A stretch of 5,016 nucleotides of DNA from Anaerolineae bacterium (lineage in GTDB: Bacteria; Chloroflexota; Anaerolineae; 4572-78; J111): NCBI GenBank assembly GCA_020433835.1, contig JAGRBY010000548.1, positions 1 through 5,016 on the forward strand, given 5' to 3'. The notes beneath the pieces were generated by a model. That model did no database searches, was not told where the DNA came from, and worked only from the letters and a program-made list of their open reading frames with translations. The position numbers and the translations under genes were made by a program. Below, one piece after another: positions 1 to 4,980 of the stretch (position 1 is its first letter; each line of letters opens with the position of its first letter).

Positions 1-156
1 GACGGCGAAGAAGGTCGGCTGCGGGGGCAGTATGTGAAGCAGTTGGGTGACAGCGAAAGCCAACTCACCGAAATAGCCCAATCTATAATGACCAGACAGC
101 AAAAAATCAAGCAAAAGCATACCGAACTCCATACGATGATTGCCGCCCTGGAATGA
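1..156 (+). CDS. 3' end of an unidentified charged, probably coiled-coil protein (5'-truncated by window edge)
   Basis: The frame starting at base 1 is open for 51 codons and stops at TGA 154-156; the start lies outside the window. The visible tail is rich in Q, K, E and R with spaced hydrophobics (for example KQLGDSESQLTEIAQSIMTR), as expected for an amphipathic or coiled-coil C-terminus. It has no membrane segment and no motif I recognise. Its stop overlaps the kptA start as ATGA (153-156), so the two genes are very probably co-transcribed and translationally coupled. That overlap is the main reason to believe this frame is a real gene rather than chance. Function unknown. The upstream sequence would be needed to identify the family. 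Confidence 0.65.
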   Translation, partial: DGEEGRLRGQYVKQLGDSESQLTEIAQSIMTRQQKIKQKHTELHTMIAALE

Positions 157-728
157 ACACACAAACCGCCATTCGCCTCAGCAAATTGATGAGCTTGGCC
201 CTACGACACAATCCGGGTGCCTTTAACCTCACTCTGGATGAGAATGGCTGGGTGGCACTTGAGGCCATCGTGGCCTCTATCACTGTCCGGCCAAAGTGGC
301 ATTGGGTTCGGACCGAGCATGTACGGCACGTCGTGGATGTATCAGACAAAAAGCGCTTTGAGATACAGGGCGACAACATTCGCGCCCGGTACGGCCACAG
401 CCGGGCGGCCCGCCCTACCTATCAACCGGTTGAACCACCGGCCATTCTTTATCACGGTACGCCGCGCCGCAATCTCGACCGTATTCGCCGCGAAGGACTA
501 CAGGCGATGAAGCGCCAATATGTTCATTTGTCGGCTACCTGGGAGATGGCTGTAACCGTTGGCCGCCGCCGGGATGCTCAACCCGCGCTGCTCCGCATTC
601 GTGCCGGCGAAGCCCATGCTGCCGGCATCGTGTTCGGTACGCCTTCCGGCGGGAAAGACGACATTTACCTGGTAGAAGCTATTCCGCCAGAATTTATTGC
701 GTTTCCTGTTGACCAAGCTTCATCTTGA
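153..728 (+). CDS. kptA: RNA 2'-phosphotransferase, Tpt1/KptA family
   Basis: The 191-residue length fits the bacterial KptA family. Family enzymes use NAD+ to remove an internal RNA 2'-phosphate, giving ADP-ribose 1''-2''-cyclic phosphate and nicotinamide; in eukaryotes this finishes tRNA splicing, while the bacterial role is unclear. Visible family landmarks are the N-terminal LSKLMSLALRHNP (R18-H19), DKKRFEI (R68), YHGT (100-103), VHLS (125-128), AVTVGRRR (R139) and IYLVEAIPPEFI near the C-terminus. R18, H19, R68 and probably R139 match the Arg-His-Arg-Arg active-site tetrad. The usual VGxRHG box reads VGRRRD here, so the residue after the catalytic Arg is Arg instead of His. The ATG at 153 gives the canonical N-terminus. 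There is no strong Shine-Dalgarno, and the ATGA overlap with the upstream gene suggests coupled translation. A cytosolic location is inferred. Confidence 0.93.
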   Translation: MNTQTAIRLSKLMSLALRHNPGAFNLTLDENGWVALEAIVASITVRPKWHWVRTEHVRHVVDVSDKKRFEIQGDNIRARYGHSRAARPTYQPVEPPAILYHGTPRRNLDRIRREGLQAMKRQYVHLSATWEMAVTVGRRRDAQPALLRIRAGEAHAAGIVFGTPSGGKDDIYLVEAIPPEFIAFPVDQASS

Positions 729-768
729 AAGAATAGCTACAGGACTTACGCAACCATTGGATTTTGTA

Positions 769-789
769 GCGTAAATTGCCAATTTGCGC
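769..789. repeat. Imperfect internal palindrome of the MITE
   Basis: AAATTG (773-778) and CAATTT (780-785) are perfect inverted repeats around a single C. After one mismatched position (T772/G786), GCG (769-771) and CGC (787-789) extend the symmetry. As RNA the T/G position would be a wobble pair. It could form a hairpin in either transcript of the convergent pair. Function is unknown. Confidence 0.45.
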
Positions 790-810
790 CACCCATATGC
801 CCAAGATTCG

Positions 811-831
811 GAACAATTTAGCAAATTGTTC
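811..831. terminator. Possible bidirectional terminator hairpin inside the MITE
   Basis: GAACAATTT (811-819) and AAATTGTTC (823-831) form a perfect 9-bp stem with a 3-nt loop AGC. It lies between two convergent genes, 83-103 nt past the kptA stop and 23-43 nt past the membrane-protein stop, so it could end either transcript. The stem is AT-rich and no clean T-tract follows on either strand, so intrinsic termination is uncertain. It may only be a structural part of the element. Confidence 0.3.
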
Positions 832-853
832 TACACTCTGCGTAAGTCCTGAG

Positions 854-3199
854 CTATTTAATCTCCACCTCAAATTCAACTGCATCTTGACCATCGGCAA
901 GCAGTAAGCGCTGCCCCGTTTGCGGATTGTAAAGCCCGATGCGCAGCGTGTACGTTCCGGCCTCTGCCTCCGGTAGCCACAAACCGTGCCGGTCGATGAT
1001 CGACTCACCGGCACCCCAGCTTGATGTGGGGCGCGACCATTGGGCCGGCTGTCCATCCGATTGAGCTATGGGAGCGCTCCCAGAATCAACAAGATGTATA
1101 AAAACGTGATAATCCAACTCCGGTGTCGCTGCGGCCTGCCAATGGAGTTCAACCGGCAGGCTGTGGCTCGCGACAATCTCCGCTGGCATTATCACCTGCT
1201 GCAAGGTGATGACATCGCCAAACGTCACATCGACCGGCGTGGCGACCATCGTTTCCGGCGCAGGAAAAGCATAGAGCAGCAGACGTTGATTGTCGAAGGT
1301 GTCGCTGCGGGTTTTGAAGCCGGTTGCGACCAGCGTTTGCTCGATACCGCTTTCTTCGGGCGGGAGCCAGTTGGGCAGCCACCAAATTTGTTGATGGTTG
1401 GCCATGGTATCGTTCAACCGATTCATAACGTCTTCCGGCAGGGGGAAACCACCATTGTTTAAGCCCAACACCGGCGCACGCCCCTTATAGCGCTCGGCAA
1501 ACGGCATGGCGATTTCGGGATCATTGGTGATGATGGCGTCATCGCCACGGATCGACTCGTTGAGGTGGGTAACGGCTTCGGTGAGGGGTTTAGGGGGGAG
1601 AGCGTGGGTGGAGATGAGGAGGAAGGTGAGGGTGAGGAGGGTGATGGGTAATTGGTAATTGGAGATTAGGAGATTAGGAGATTGGGAGATTGGAGATTGG
1701 AGATTGGAGATTAGGGAGAACTGTTTTATTAATGATAAGGTGGCAAGTATAAGGTTGAGAATTAGGGTAAAGAGCAAAGGCCAGTTTATTTGACCTTGCC
1801 AGGCCCAGGCCAAGTCCAACATATCGAGCGTGATGAAAGGCCAGGCGGAGAACAAGGCAGCGTATTGAGCTTCGAAAAACGTTTGGCGATCAAAGAGGGG
1901 CAGGCCGGTGTCGAGAAGTGAATTTTGGAAATCGGAGAAATCGATGAGAACGGTTTGCAGTTGGGGGATGAGGCTGATGAGCGCAAGAATGATGATAAGA
2001 AGACGTAGCACGTAGGGCGTGGGTCGCGACGTTGAGTTAGGTGTCAAAGTGTAGCTGAGGACGGGGGCCAGGAAGATAGCCCAGAAGGGCAGAGTAGGGA
2101 TCATAAAGCGCGGTCCCCAGGCGTAGCCGCCGTGCCACATGAACCACTTGCCGTACAGCAGCAGATGAATCACAATGACGCTAAGGGCGGTGATCGCTTC
2201 GGCGGGAAAACGGCGCAGCAGCGGTACGATACCCACCAGACTCAAAATGAGAATGGGGCAGTACAACAGCAAGCCCCGACCGGGACTGAGCAATTGGCCG
2301 AGAATGCCATCGAGCAGAATCCCACTAAACGTTTCATTGGGTAGGTAGCCGGTATTAAGCGGATCGCCGTAGCGCGAGAGGTTGAAGGTGATGAGGCTGA
2401 GACCGACAATCGCTATCGGCAGCATAAAGGCCAGCAGCGACGACCAGAACTGCACCAGCCGCGTTACAAAGTGCCGGGGTTTGACGCCTCTCAGCATGTA
2501 AAAAAGAAAGAGCAAGCCAAATACCGGCAAAAACAACGCCTCAGCATAGCGGGTGGCGACATTCCAGCCCAGAAAAAGACCGGCTAAAAAGGGATAAAGC
2601 GTCAGCGAACTAAAGAGCCGGAAGCGGAAGAGCGTGGCTTGCCTGACAGCATCGCCAAAGTTAAACAAAACGAGCGTCGCGGCCAGAAGTAGTAAGCCGG
2701 AAAAGGGATCGCTAAAGAGTGATTTGGCATACGTCCAGGCCAGGGTTGCCAGACCAAAAAGTAGAGCCACAGCCAAACCGGTTGGCAGCGAATAGCCAAG
2801 TCGATGCAGATACACCAACAGCAACACGGCGGTGAGTGCCGTAACCAGGGCATTAAACAGCAAAGCCAGGCTAACCGGGCCAAACCACGGTAAGACCAGC
2901 CCCAACCACACCAACGGCAGCAGGCCAATCGGCACCCCGACGCCCTTACGCGAGTAGAGCAGCCCGTCGAGACCGTAGGTGCCCTGCTGCAAATCCATCC
3001 AGCGGATCTGTTCGATATCCAGCGCTCCACGGCGAACCAGGCTCTCGGCGGTTGAAAACATCGCCAGCCCGTCGCTGGAGTTGATGCGCGGGGTGTAGGT
3101 CAGCAGATAGACGGCCAATAAAAAGAGAAACAGCGCCATGGCTAAAGCGGCGAGAGGCCGGTTTACTATTGTCTTGGTCGATGAAGCGGCTGGCTGCAT
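854..3199 (-). CDS. Polytopic membrane protein, GT-C/family-39-like glycosyltransferase with C-terminal extracytoplasmic beta-rich domain
   Basis: A 781-residue protein with about 13 hydrophobic segments (roughly 15-35, 90-131 as two, 139-157, 164-182, 200-236 as two, 251-271, 309-328, 335-350, 365-384, 397-416, 473-491, 516-532) and a soluble tail at 533-781. TM1 is followed by a loop with D43 (NSSDGLAMFSTAESLVRRG), where GT-C enzymes keep a catalytic acidic residue. LLSPGRGLLLYCPI (303-316) and WHGGYAWGPRFMIP (355-368) resemble conserved stretches of bacterial integral-membrane glycosyltransferase-like proteins. By family analogy it would transfer a sugar from a polyprenyl-phosphate donor outside the membrane, but donor and acceptor are unknown. 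Residues 653-781 look like a beta-sandwich (ELHWQA, YHVFIHLVD, AGTYTLRIGLYNPQTGQRL). Residues 496-518 come from a 7/8-bp DNA repeat array. The gene is monocistronic as far as visible, convergent with kptA and divergent from the lipoprotein operon. The ATG at 3199 leaves a short cytoplasmic N-terminus before TM1. The coding call is firm; the enzymatic role is inferred. Confidence 0.85.
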   Translation of the reverse strand: MQPAASSTKTIVNRPLAALAMALFLFLLAVYLLTYTPRINSSDGLAMFSTAESLVRRGALDIEQIRWMDLQQGTYGLDGLLYSRKGVGVPIGLLPLVWLGLVLPWFGPVSLALLFNALVTALTAVLLLVYLHRLGYSLPTGLAVALLFGLATLAWTYAKSLFSDPFSGLLLLAATLVLFNFGDAVRQATLFRFRLFSSLTLYPFLAGLFLGWNVATRYAEALFLPVFGLLFLFYMLRGVKPRHFVTRLVQFWSSLLAFMLPIAIVGLSLITFNLSRYGDPLNTGYLPNETFSGILLDGILGQLLSPGRGLLLYCPILILSLVGIVPLLRRFPAEAITALSVIVIHLLLYGKWFMWHGGYAWGPRFMIPTLPFWAIFLAPVLSYTLTPNSTSRPTPYVLRLLIIILALISLIPQLQTVLIDFSDFQNSLLDTGLPLFDRQTFFEAQYAALFSAWPFITLDMLDLAWAWQGQINWPLLFTLILNLILATLSLIKQFSLISNLQSPISQSPNLLISNYQLPITLLTLTFLLISTHALPPKPLTEAVTHLNESIRGDDAIITNDPEIAMPFAERYKGRAPVLGLNNGGFPLPEDVMNRLNDTMANHQQIWWLPNWLPPEESGIEQTLVATGFKTRSDTFDNQRLLLYAFPAPETMVATPVDVTFGDVITLQQVIMPAEIVASHSLPVELHWQAAATPELDYHVFIHLVDSGSAPIAQSDGQPAQWSRPTSSWGAGESIIDRHGLWLPEAEAGTYTLRIGLYNPQTGQRLLLADGQDAVEFEVEIK
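1647..1713. repeat. In-gene tandem array of 7/8-bp units, consensus GGAGATT(A/G)
   Basis: Read on the plus strand there are nine head-to-tail units: GGTAATT twice (1647-1660), GGAGATTA twice (1661-1676), GGAGATTG (1677-1684), GGAGATT three times (1685-1705) and GGAGATTA (1706-1713). A degenerate GGGAGAA follows. The array lies inside the membrane-protein gene and encodes residues 496-518, a polar N/Q/S/P loop between two hydrophobic segments. Heptamer-type short tandem repeats are known from cyanobacteria as STRR sequences, mostly intergenic. The in-gene position and mixed 7/8-bp unit size are the unusual part. Each one-unit change would shift the reading frame. Confidence 0.9.
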
Positions 3200-3207
3200 A
3201 GCTTCTA

Positions 3208-3236
3208 ATTATAGTTTTTGCGGTCATCTGGGCGAA
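3208..3236 (-). promoter_or_regulatory. Candidate promoter of the membrane-protein gene, with TATAAT 8 nt before the ATG
   Basis: On the minus strand a perfect TATAAT (3213 down to 3208) is followed by eight bases and then the ATG at 3199. A weak -35-like TTCGCC (3236-3231) sits 17 bp upstream of it. If this -10 is used, transcription would begin at or within a base or two of the start codon, giving a leaderless or near-leaderless mRNA. No good Shine-Dalgarno is present before the ATG (only AGAAG), which agrees with that reading. A -10 match alone is weak evidence in an AT-rich intergenic region. Confidence 0.35.
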
Positions 3237-3308
3237 TTTGGCCTTGGCCATAAGATCAACCATGCCCAGTTAGAAAAAACCCTCTTCGCCTAACACGACA
3301 TAGGTACA

Positions 3309-3336
3309 TTGCAAACCCGTAAAAGTTGAATAGAAT
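3309..3336 (+). promoter_or_regulatory. Candidate sigma-70-type promoter of the lipoprotein-DinB operon
   Basis: TTGCAA (3309-3314) and TAGAAT (3331-3336) are 16 bp apart and fit a -35/-10 pair. Initiation would fall about 3343-3345, inside the palindrome at 3340-3357. An alternative is TTGAAT (3326-3331) with TATACT (3352-3357), but its 20-bp spacing is too long for a standard promoter. In either case the palindrome overlaps the core promoter or start site. The region 3237-3308 holds nothing else that I can support. Confidence 0.35.
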
Positions 3337-3339
3337 AGA

Positions 3340-3357
3340 AGTATAGTCGACTATACT
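3340..3357. promoter_or_regulatory. 18-bp perfect palindrome, candidate repressor operator
   Basis: AGTATAGTCGACTATACT is exactly self-complementary. It lies 51 bp before the lipoprotein start codon and overlaps the predicted transcription start or a -10-like TATACT. Such symmetry and position are typical of dimeric helix-turn-helix repressor sites (GntR, MarR, PadR and similar families), but no regulator gene is in the window, so the family cannot be named. The site is also 141 bp upstream of the divergent membrane-protein start, so control of that gene is possible but less likely. Confidence 0.5.
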
Positions 3358-3396
3358 ATGTTTAGACATGACCAAAGAAAAACATCTAACCCAAAA

Positions 3397-3403
3397 AAGG
3401 AAG
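3397..3403 (+). promoter_or_regulatory. Ribosome binding site of the lipoprotein gene
   Basis: AAGGAAG sits four bases upstream of the ATG at 3408, and a lipoprotein signal peptide follows directly, so this site fixes the start. The spacing is slightly shorter than usual. Confidence 0.6.
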
Positions 3404-3407
3404 CATC

Positions 3408-4364
3408 ATGTATACCCTTACAAGAGTCTCGCTCTTGATTTTTGTACTGCCACTGGTTGTGCTATTTACAGCCTGTACGTCTACTACACCTACTGCCGTT
3501 GTTGAGGTTGACAGCACAGACGAACCTCAACCGGCGGAAACTACGGAACCGGCAACCGCTACGCCAGCCCCAACTGACACACCGGAGCCGACCGATACGC
3601 CGGAACCACCGACAAGCACCCCAACCGAAGAACCCACCGAAGAGCTGCCGACATCAACCCCAACCGAAGAACCGACGGATACACCGGAGCCGCCGACCGA
3701 TACGCCAACCGAAGAACCCACCGAAGAGCCGCTGCCCACCGATACCCCTATACCGGCTGATACCGCTACATCTGTACCCCCCACCACTGAGCCGACAGTG
3801 GAAACATCGGCGGCCATTGCCCACTTTGAACAGGGCATTCAATATTATGAACAAGAAGCCTACAATGAAGCCATCGCCGAATTTCAAGAGGTCATAAACT
3901 TAGAACCGGATTTTGGGCTGGTCTATGCCTATCTAGGCTATAGTTATGTACTGGGGCAGCAAGACTTTAATAAGGCGATTGATGCCCTGGAGACCTATTT
4001 GCAGCTAACGCCTGAGGCTAAAGATAAAGCACAAGTCGAGCAAGATCTTCAGCTTATGCGCGATGCGCTGGCAAGCCAAGGCGATACGCAGTTTGATATC
4101 CCTCAGAGAAAGTCACTTTTTGTATTTAAAAACTACAGTGGTGAAGATTGGAGTGTCGACATCGGCCCTTATCACCTGGATGTCCCGGCCAACCCGTCCG
4201 ACCGGGAATTCACCTATTACACGCTGGTCATTGATCCCGGCACCTACACTTGGCAAGCGCACTCCGTAGGCGGCGGCTACTATATCACGGATAATAAAGG
4301 CAACAAAGCCTTCGAGTTCACAGTAGCGCCGGATGAGATGTACGGTACGCAGTGCTGTCGATAG
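3408..4364 (+). CDS. Lipoprotein with Thr/Pro/Glu-rich linker, two TPR-like repeats and an uncharacterised C-terminal beta domain
   Basis: The 318-residue product starts with a basic/hydrophobic signal peptide ending LFTAC, so C23 is the probable lipidated residue. F20 at lipobox position -3 is not the preferred residue. Residues 24-133 are a low-complexity linker of TPTEEPT/TDTPEPP motifs, a style common in Chloroflexota surface proteins. Residues 136-220 carry two TPR-like helical pairs (AIAHFEQGIQYYEQEAYNEA and AYLGYSYVLGQQDFNKAIDA), usually protein-interaction modules. Residues 235-318 (FVFKNYSGEDWSVDIGPYHL, DPGTYTWQAHSVGGG) look all-beta and end in Cys-Cys-Arg; I do not recognise a named domain. 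The protein is probably anchored on the outer face of the cytoplasmic membrane with the TPRs held away by the linker. It is the first gene of a two-gene operon with a DinB-like gene 7 nt downstream. A palindromic operator-like site lies upstream. The coding and lipoprotein calls are firm; function is unknown. Confidence 0.88.
   Translation: MYTLTRVSLLIFVLPLVVLFTACTSTTPTAVVEVDSTDEPQPAETTEPATATPAPTDTPEPTDTPEPPTSTPTEEPTEELPTSTPTEEPTDTPEPPTDTPTEEPTEEPLPTDTPIPADTATSVPPTTEPTVETSAAIAHFEQGIQYYEQEAYNEAIAEFQEVINLEPDFGLVYAYLGYSYVLGQQDFNKAIDALETYLQLTPEAKDKAQVEQDLQLMRDALASQGDTQFDIPQRKSLFVFKNYSGEDWSVDIGPYHLDVPANPSDREFTYYTLVIDPGTYTWQAHSVGGGYYITDNKGNKAFEFTVAPDEMYGTQCCR
3621..3728 (+). repeat. Duplicated 24-bp segment in the TPTEEPTEE linker coding region
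   Basis: The segment 3621-3644 (starting CCAACCGAAGAACCCACC) is repeated exactly at 3705-3728, 84 bp (28 codons) apart, with a diverged partial copy at 3660-3674. Copies are in frame and encode PTEEPTEE. The in-frame spacing and synonymous drift nearby suggest that the linker grew by internal duplication. Length polymorphism here would stay in frame, unlike the array at 1647-1713. Confidence 0.7.
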
Positions 4365-4368
4365 GGGG
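4363..4368 (+). promoter_or_regulatory. Shine-Dalgarno AGGGGG that decides the DinB-like gene start
   Basis: AGGGGG overlaps the TAG stop of the lipoprotein gene (4362-4364) and precedes the ATG at 4372 by three bases. The same frame also has an ATG at 4333 inside the lipoprotein gene, but that adds 13 residues (MRCTVRSAVDRGI) unlike this family's N-termini and has no comparable site. The overlap of site and stop suggests coupled translation of the two genes. Confidence 0.6.
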
Positions 4369-4371
4369 ATA

Positions 4372-4893
4372 ATGAAACATATACCTAAACCGCAAGAAGG
4401 CGAGTTCAACCCTTACACCATCATGTACATCGGCCTGCTGCCGGATGATGGATTGGTGCTGAAATATATGCAAGACAACCTACAAATGATGTGCGACTTT
4501 GTTCGTACCTTTCCGGAGGGAAAGCTCACCACTCCCTGGGCCGAGGGTGAGTGGACCATCAAAGAAATTCTGGTCCATGTCAGCGACGATGAGCGCATTT
4601 ACAGCTATCGTACTCTGCGTTTTGCGCGGGGCGATACCACCGAACTCCCCGGCTTCGAGCAGGATGAGTACGTTCCTTATTCCAAAGCCAACGAGCGCGA
4701 CATCGAAGATATTTTAGAAGAGTACAGCGCCGTGCGCCAGGCCACCATCACCTTATTCAAAAGTTTCGATGACGAGGCCCTCATCCGCGCCGGTGTCTCG
4801 AACGGCCACATGATGAGCGTCCGGGCCGCGGCGTATCATATCGCCGGGCATGAGTTGCATCATCTCAATAGTATTAAAGATAATTACTTGTGA
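4372..4893 (+). CDS. DinB/YfiT-like family protein, putative metal-binding four-helix-bundle enzyme
   Basis: The 173-residue product is close to the usual DinB superfamily length. The pattern is four-helical: WTIKEILVHVSDDERIYSYR near 61-80 supplies H69, and AAYHIAGHELHHLNSI near 153-167 supplies H160 and H164. These match the three-histidine metal site of DinB/YfiT-type proteins, which bind a divalent metal. Some relatives are thiol-dependent transferases acting with bacillithiol or mycothiol, but many are uncharacterised and the substrate here cannot be told. There is no signal peptide, so it is cytosolic. It lies 7 nt after the lipoprotein gene and is probably co-transcribed with it under the promoter near 3309-3357. 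There is no sequence sign that the two products interact. Start chosen at 4372 because of the AGGGGG site and family-like length; starting at 4333 is possible but unlikely. Confidence 0.87.
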   Translation: MKHIPKPQEGEFNPYTIMYIGLLPDDGLVLKYMQDNLQMMCDFVRTFPEGKLTTPWAEGEWTIKEILVHVSDDERIYSYRTLRFARGDTTELPGFEQDEYVPYSKANERDIEDILEEYSAVRQATITLFKSFDDEALIRAGVSNGHMMSVRAAAYHIAGHELHHLNSIKDNYL

Positions 4894-4911
4894 GTTTGAT
4901 GTAAGAAAAAA

Positions 4912-4980
4912 TAGACAGAATTTACAGGATTAATATGATTTTTACGTATCTTATCCTGAAAATCCTGTAAATTCTGTCTA
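4912..4980. repeat. 69-bp inverted-repeat element with perfect 20-bp arms made of 9-bp repeats
   Basis: The left arm TAGACAGAATTTACAGGATT (4912-4931) is the exact reverse complement of 4961-4980. The 29-bp centre is AT-rich and non-coding. The right side reads as three 9-bp units: ATCCTGAAA (4953-4961), ATCCTGTAA (4962-4970), ATTCTGTCT (4971-4979). It begins 18 bp after the DinB-like stop codon, so its transcript could form a strong hairpin at the operon's 3' end. No T-run follows on the plus strand, but an A-run (4906-4911) flanks the left arm and would give a U-tract for transcription arriving from the right. It may be a dispersed intergenic repeat that doubles as a terminator. The remaining bases 4981-5016 show nothing I can support. 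Confidence 0.8.

Larger units (their letters stand above)
740..851. mobile_element. MITE-like non-coding element, 112 bp, 13-bp perfect terminal inverted repeats
   Basis: The left end CAGGACTTACGCA (740-752) and the right end TGCGTAAGTCCTG (839-851) are perfect inverted repeats. The 86 bp between them encodes no protein and holds two smaller palindromic segments (769-789 and 811-831). A 5-bp direct repeat AGCTA flanks it exactly. Together these define a miniature inverted-repeat transposable element, which would have been moved by a transposase supplied elsewhere. The element fills nearly all of the 125-bp gap between the convergent kptA and membrane-protein genes. I cannot assign an IS family from the ends alone. 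The alternative is a long-stem intergenic hairpin that is not mobile, which explains the direct repeat less well. Confidence 0.7.
735..856. repeat. 5-bp target-site duplication AGCTA flanking the MITE
   Basis: AGCTA occurs at 735-739 and again, in direct orientation, at 852-856. Each copy abuts the outer base of one 13-bp inverted repeat. This is the expected footprint of a transposition event with 5-bp staggered cuts. AGCT is itself palindromic, so part of the match could be fortuitous. The right copy includes CTA 854-856, the reverse complement of the TAG stop of the minus-strand membrane-protein gene. Confidence 0.6.

Noticed and set aside
1040..1462. 140-codon plus-strand open frame opposite the membrane-protein gene
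   Set aside because: It lies entirely antisense to a convincing coding region, has Arg/His/Gln-rich composition typical of a reverse-frame shadow, and shows no recognisable motif.
1585..1648. Possible G-quadruplex on the plus strand from several G3-G6 runs
   Set aside because: The runs are at 1585-1588, 1593-1598, 1606-1608, 1630-1632, 1639-1641 and 1646-1648. No four runs sit within loops of 7 nt or less, so the canonical pattern is not met.
1647..1713. CRISPR array
   Set aside because: Units are 7-8 bp and directly adjacent, with no spacers, and the region is in-frame coding sequence.
3239..3250. Small palindrome TGGCC-TT-GGCCA upstream of the membrane-protein gene
   Set aside because: Five-base arms are short enough to arise by chance, and nothing else supports a regulatory role.
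2946..3263. Minus-strand open frame overlapping the 5' end and upstream region of the membrane-protein gene
   Set aside because: It is in a different frame from the membrane-protein gene, and its product has no family features. The ATG at 3199 gives a coherent TM1 start in the correct frame.
3527..3838. Minus-strand open frame encoding Gly/Ser/Val repeats (SVGSSVGVSVGG style)
   Set aside because: It is the complement of the repetitive Thr/Pro/Glu linker codons. Low-complexity DNA keeps several frames open, so the repeat look is not evidence of a gene. The same applies to the Arg/Pro-rich plus-strand frame at 3442-3897.
4333..4371. Upstream ATG that would extend the DinB-like protein by 13 residues
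   Set aside because: The extension overlaps the lipoprotein coding end, does not resemble the family and lacks a ribosome binding site, whereas AGGGGG precedes the ATG at 4372.
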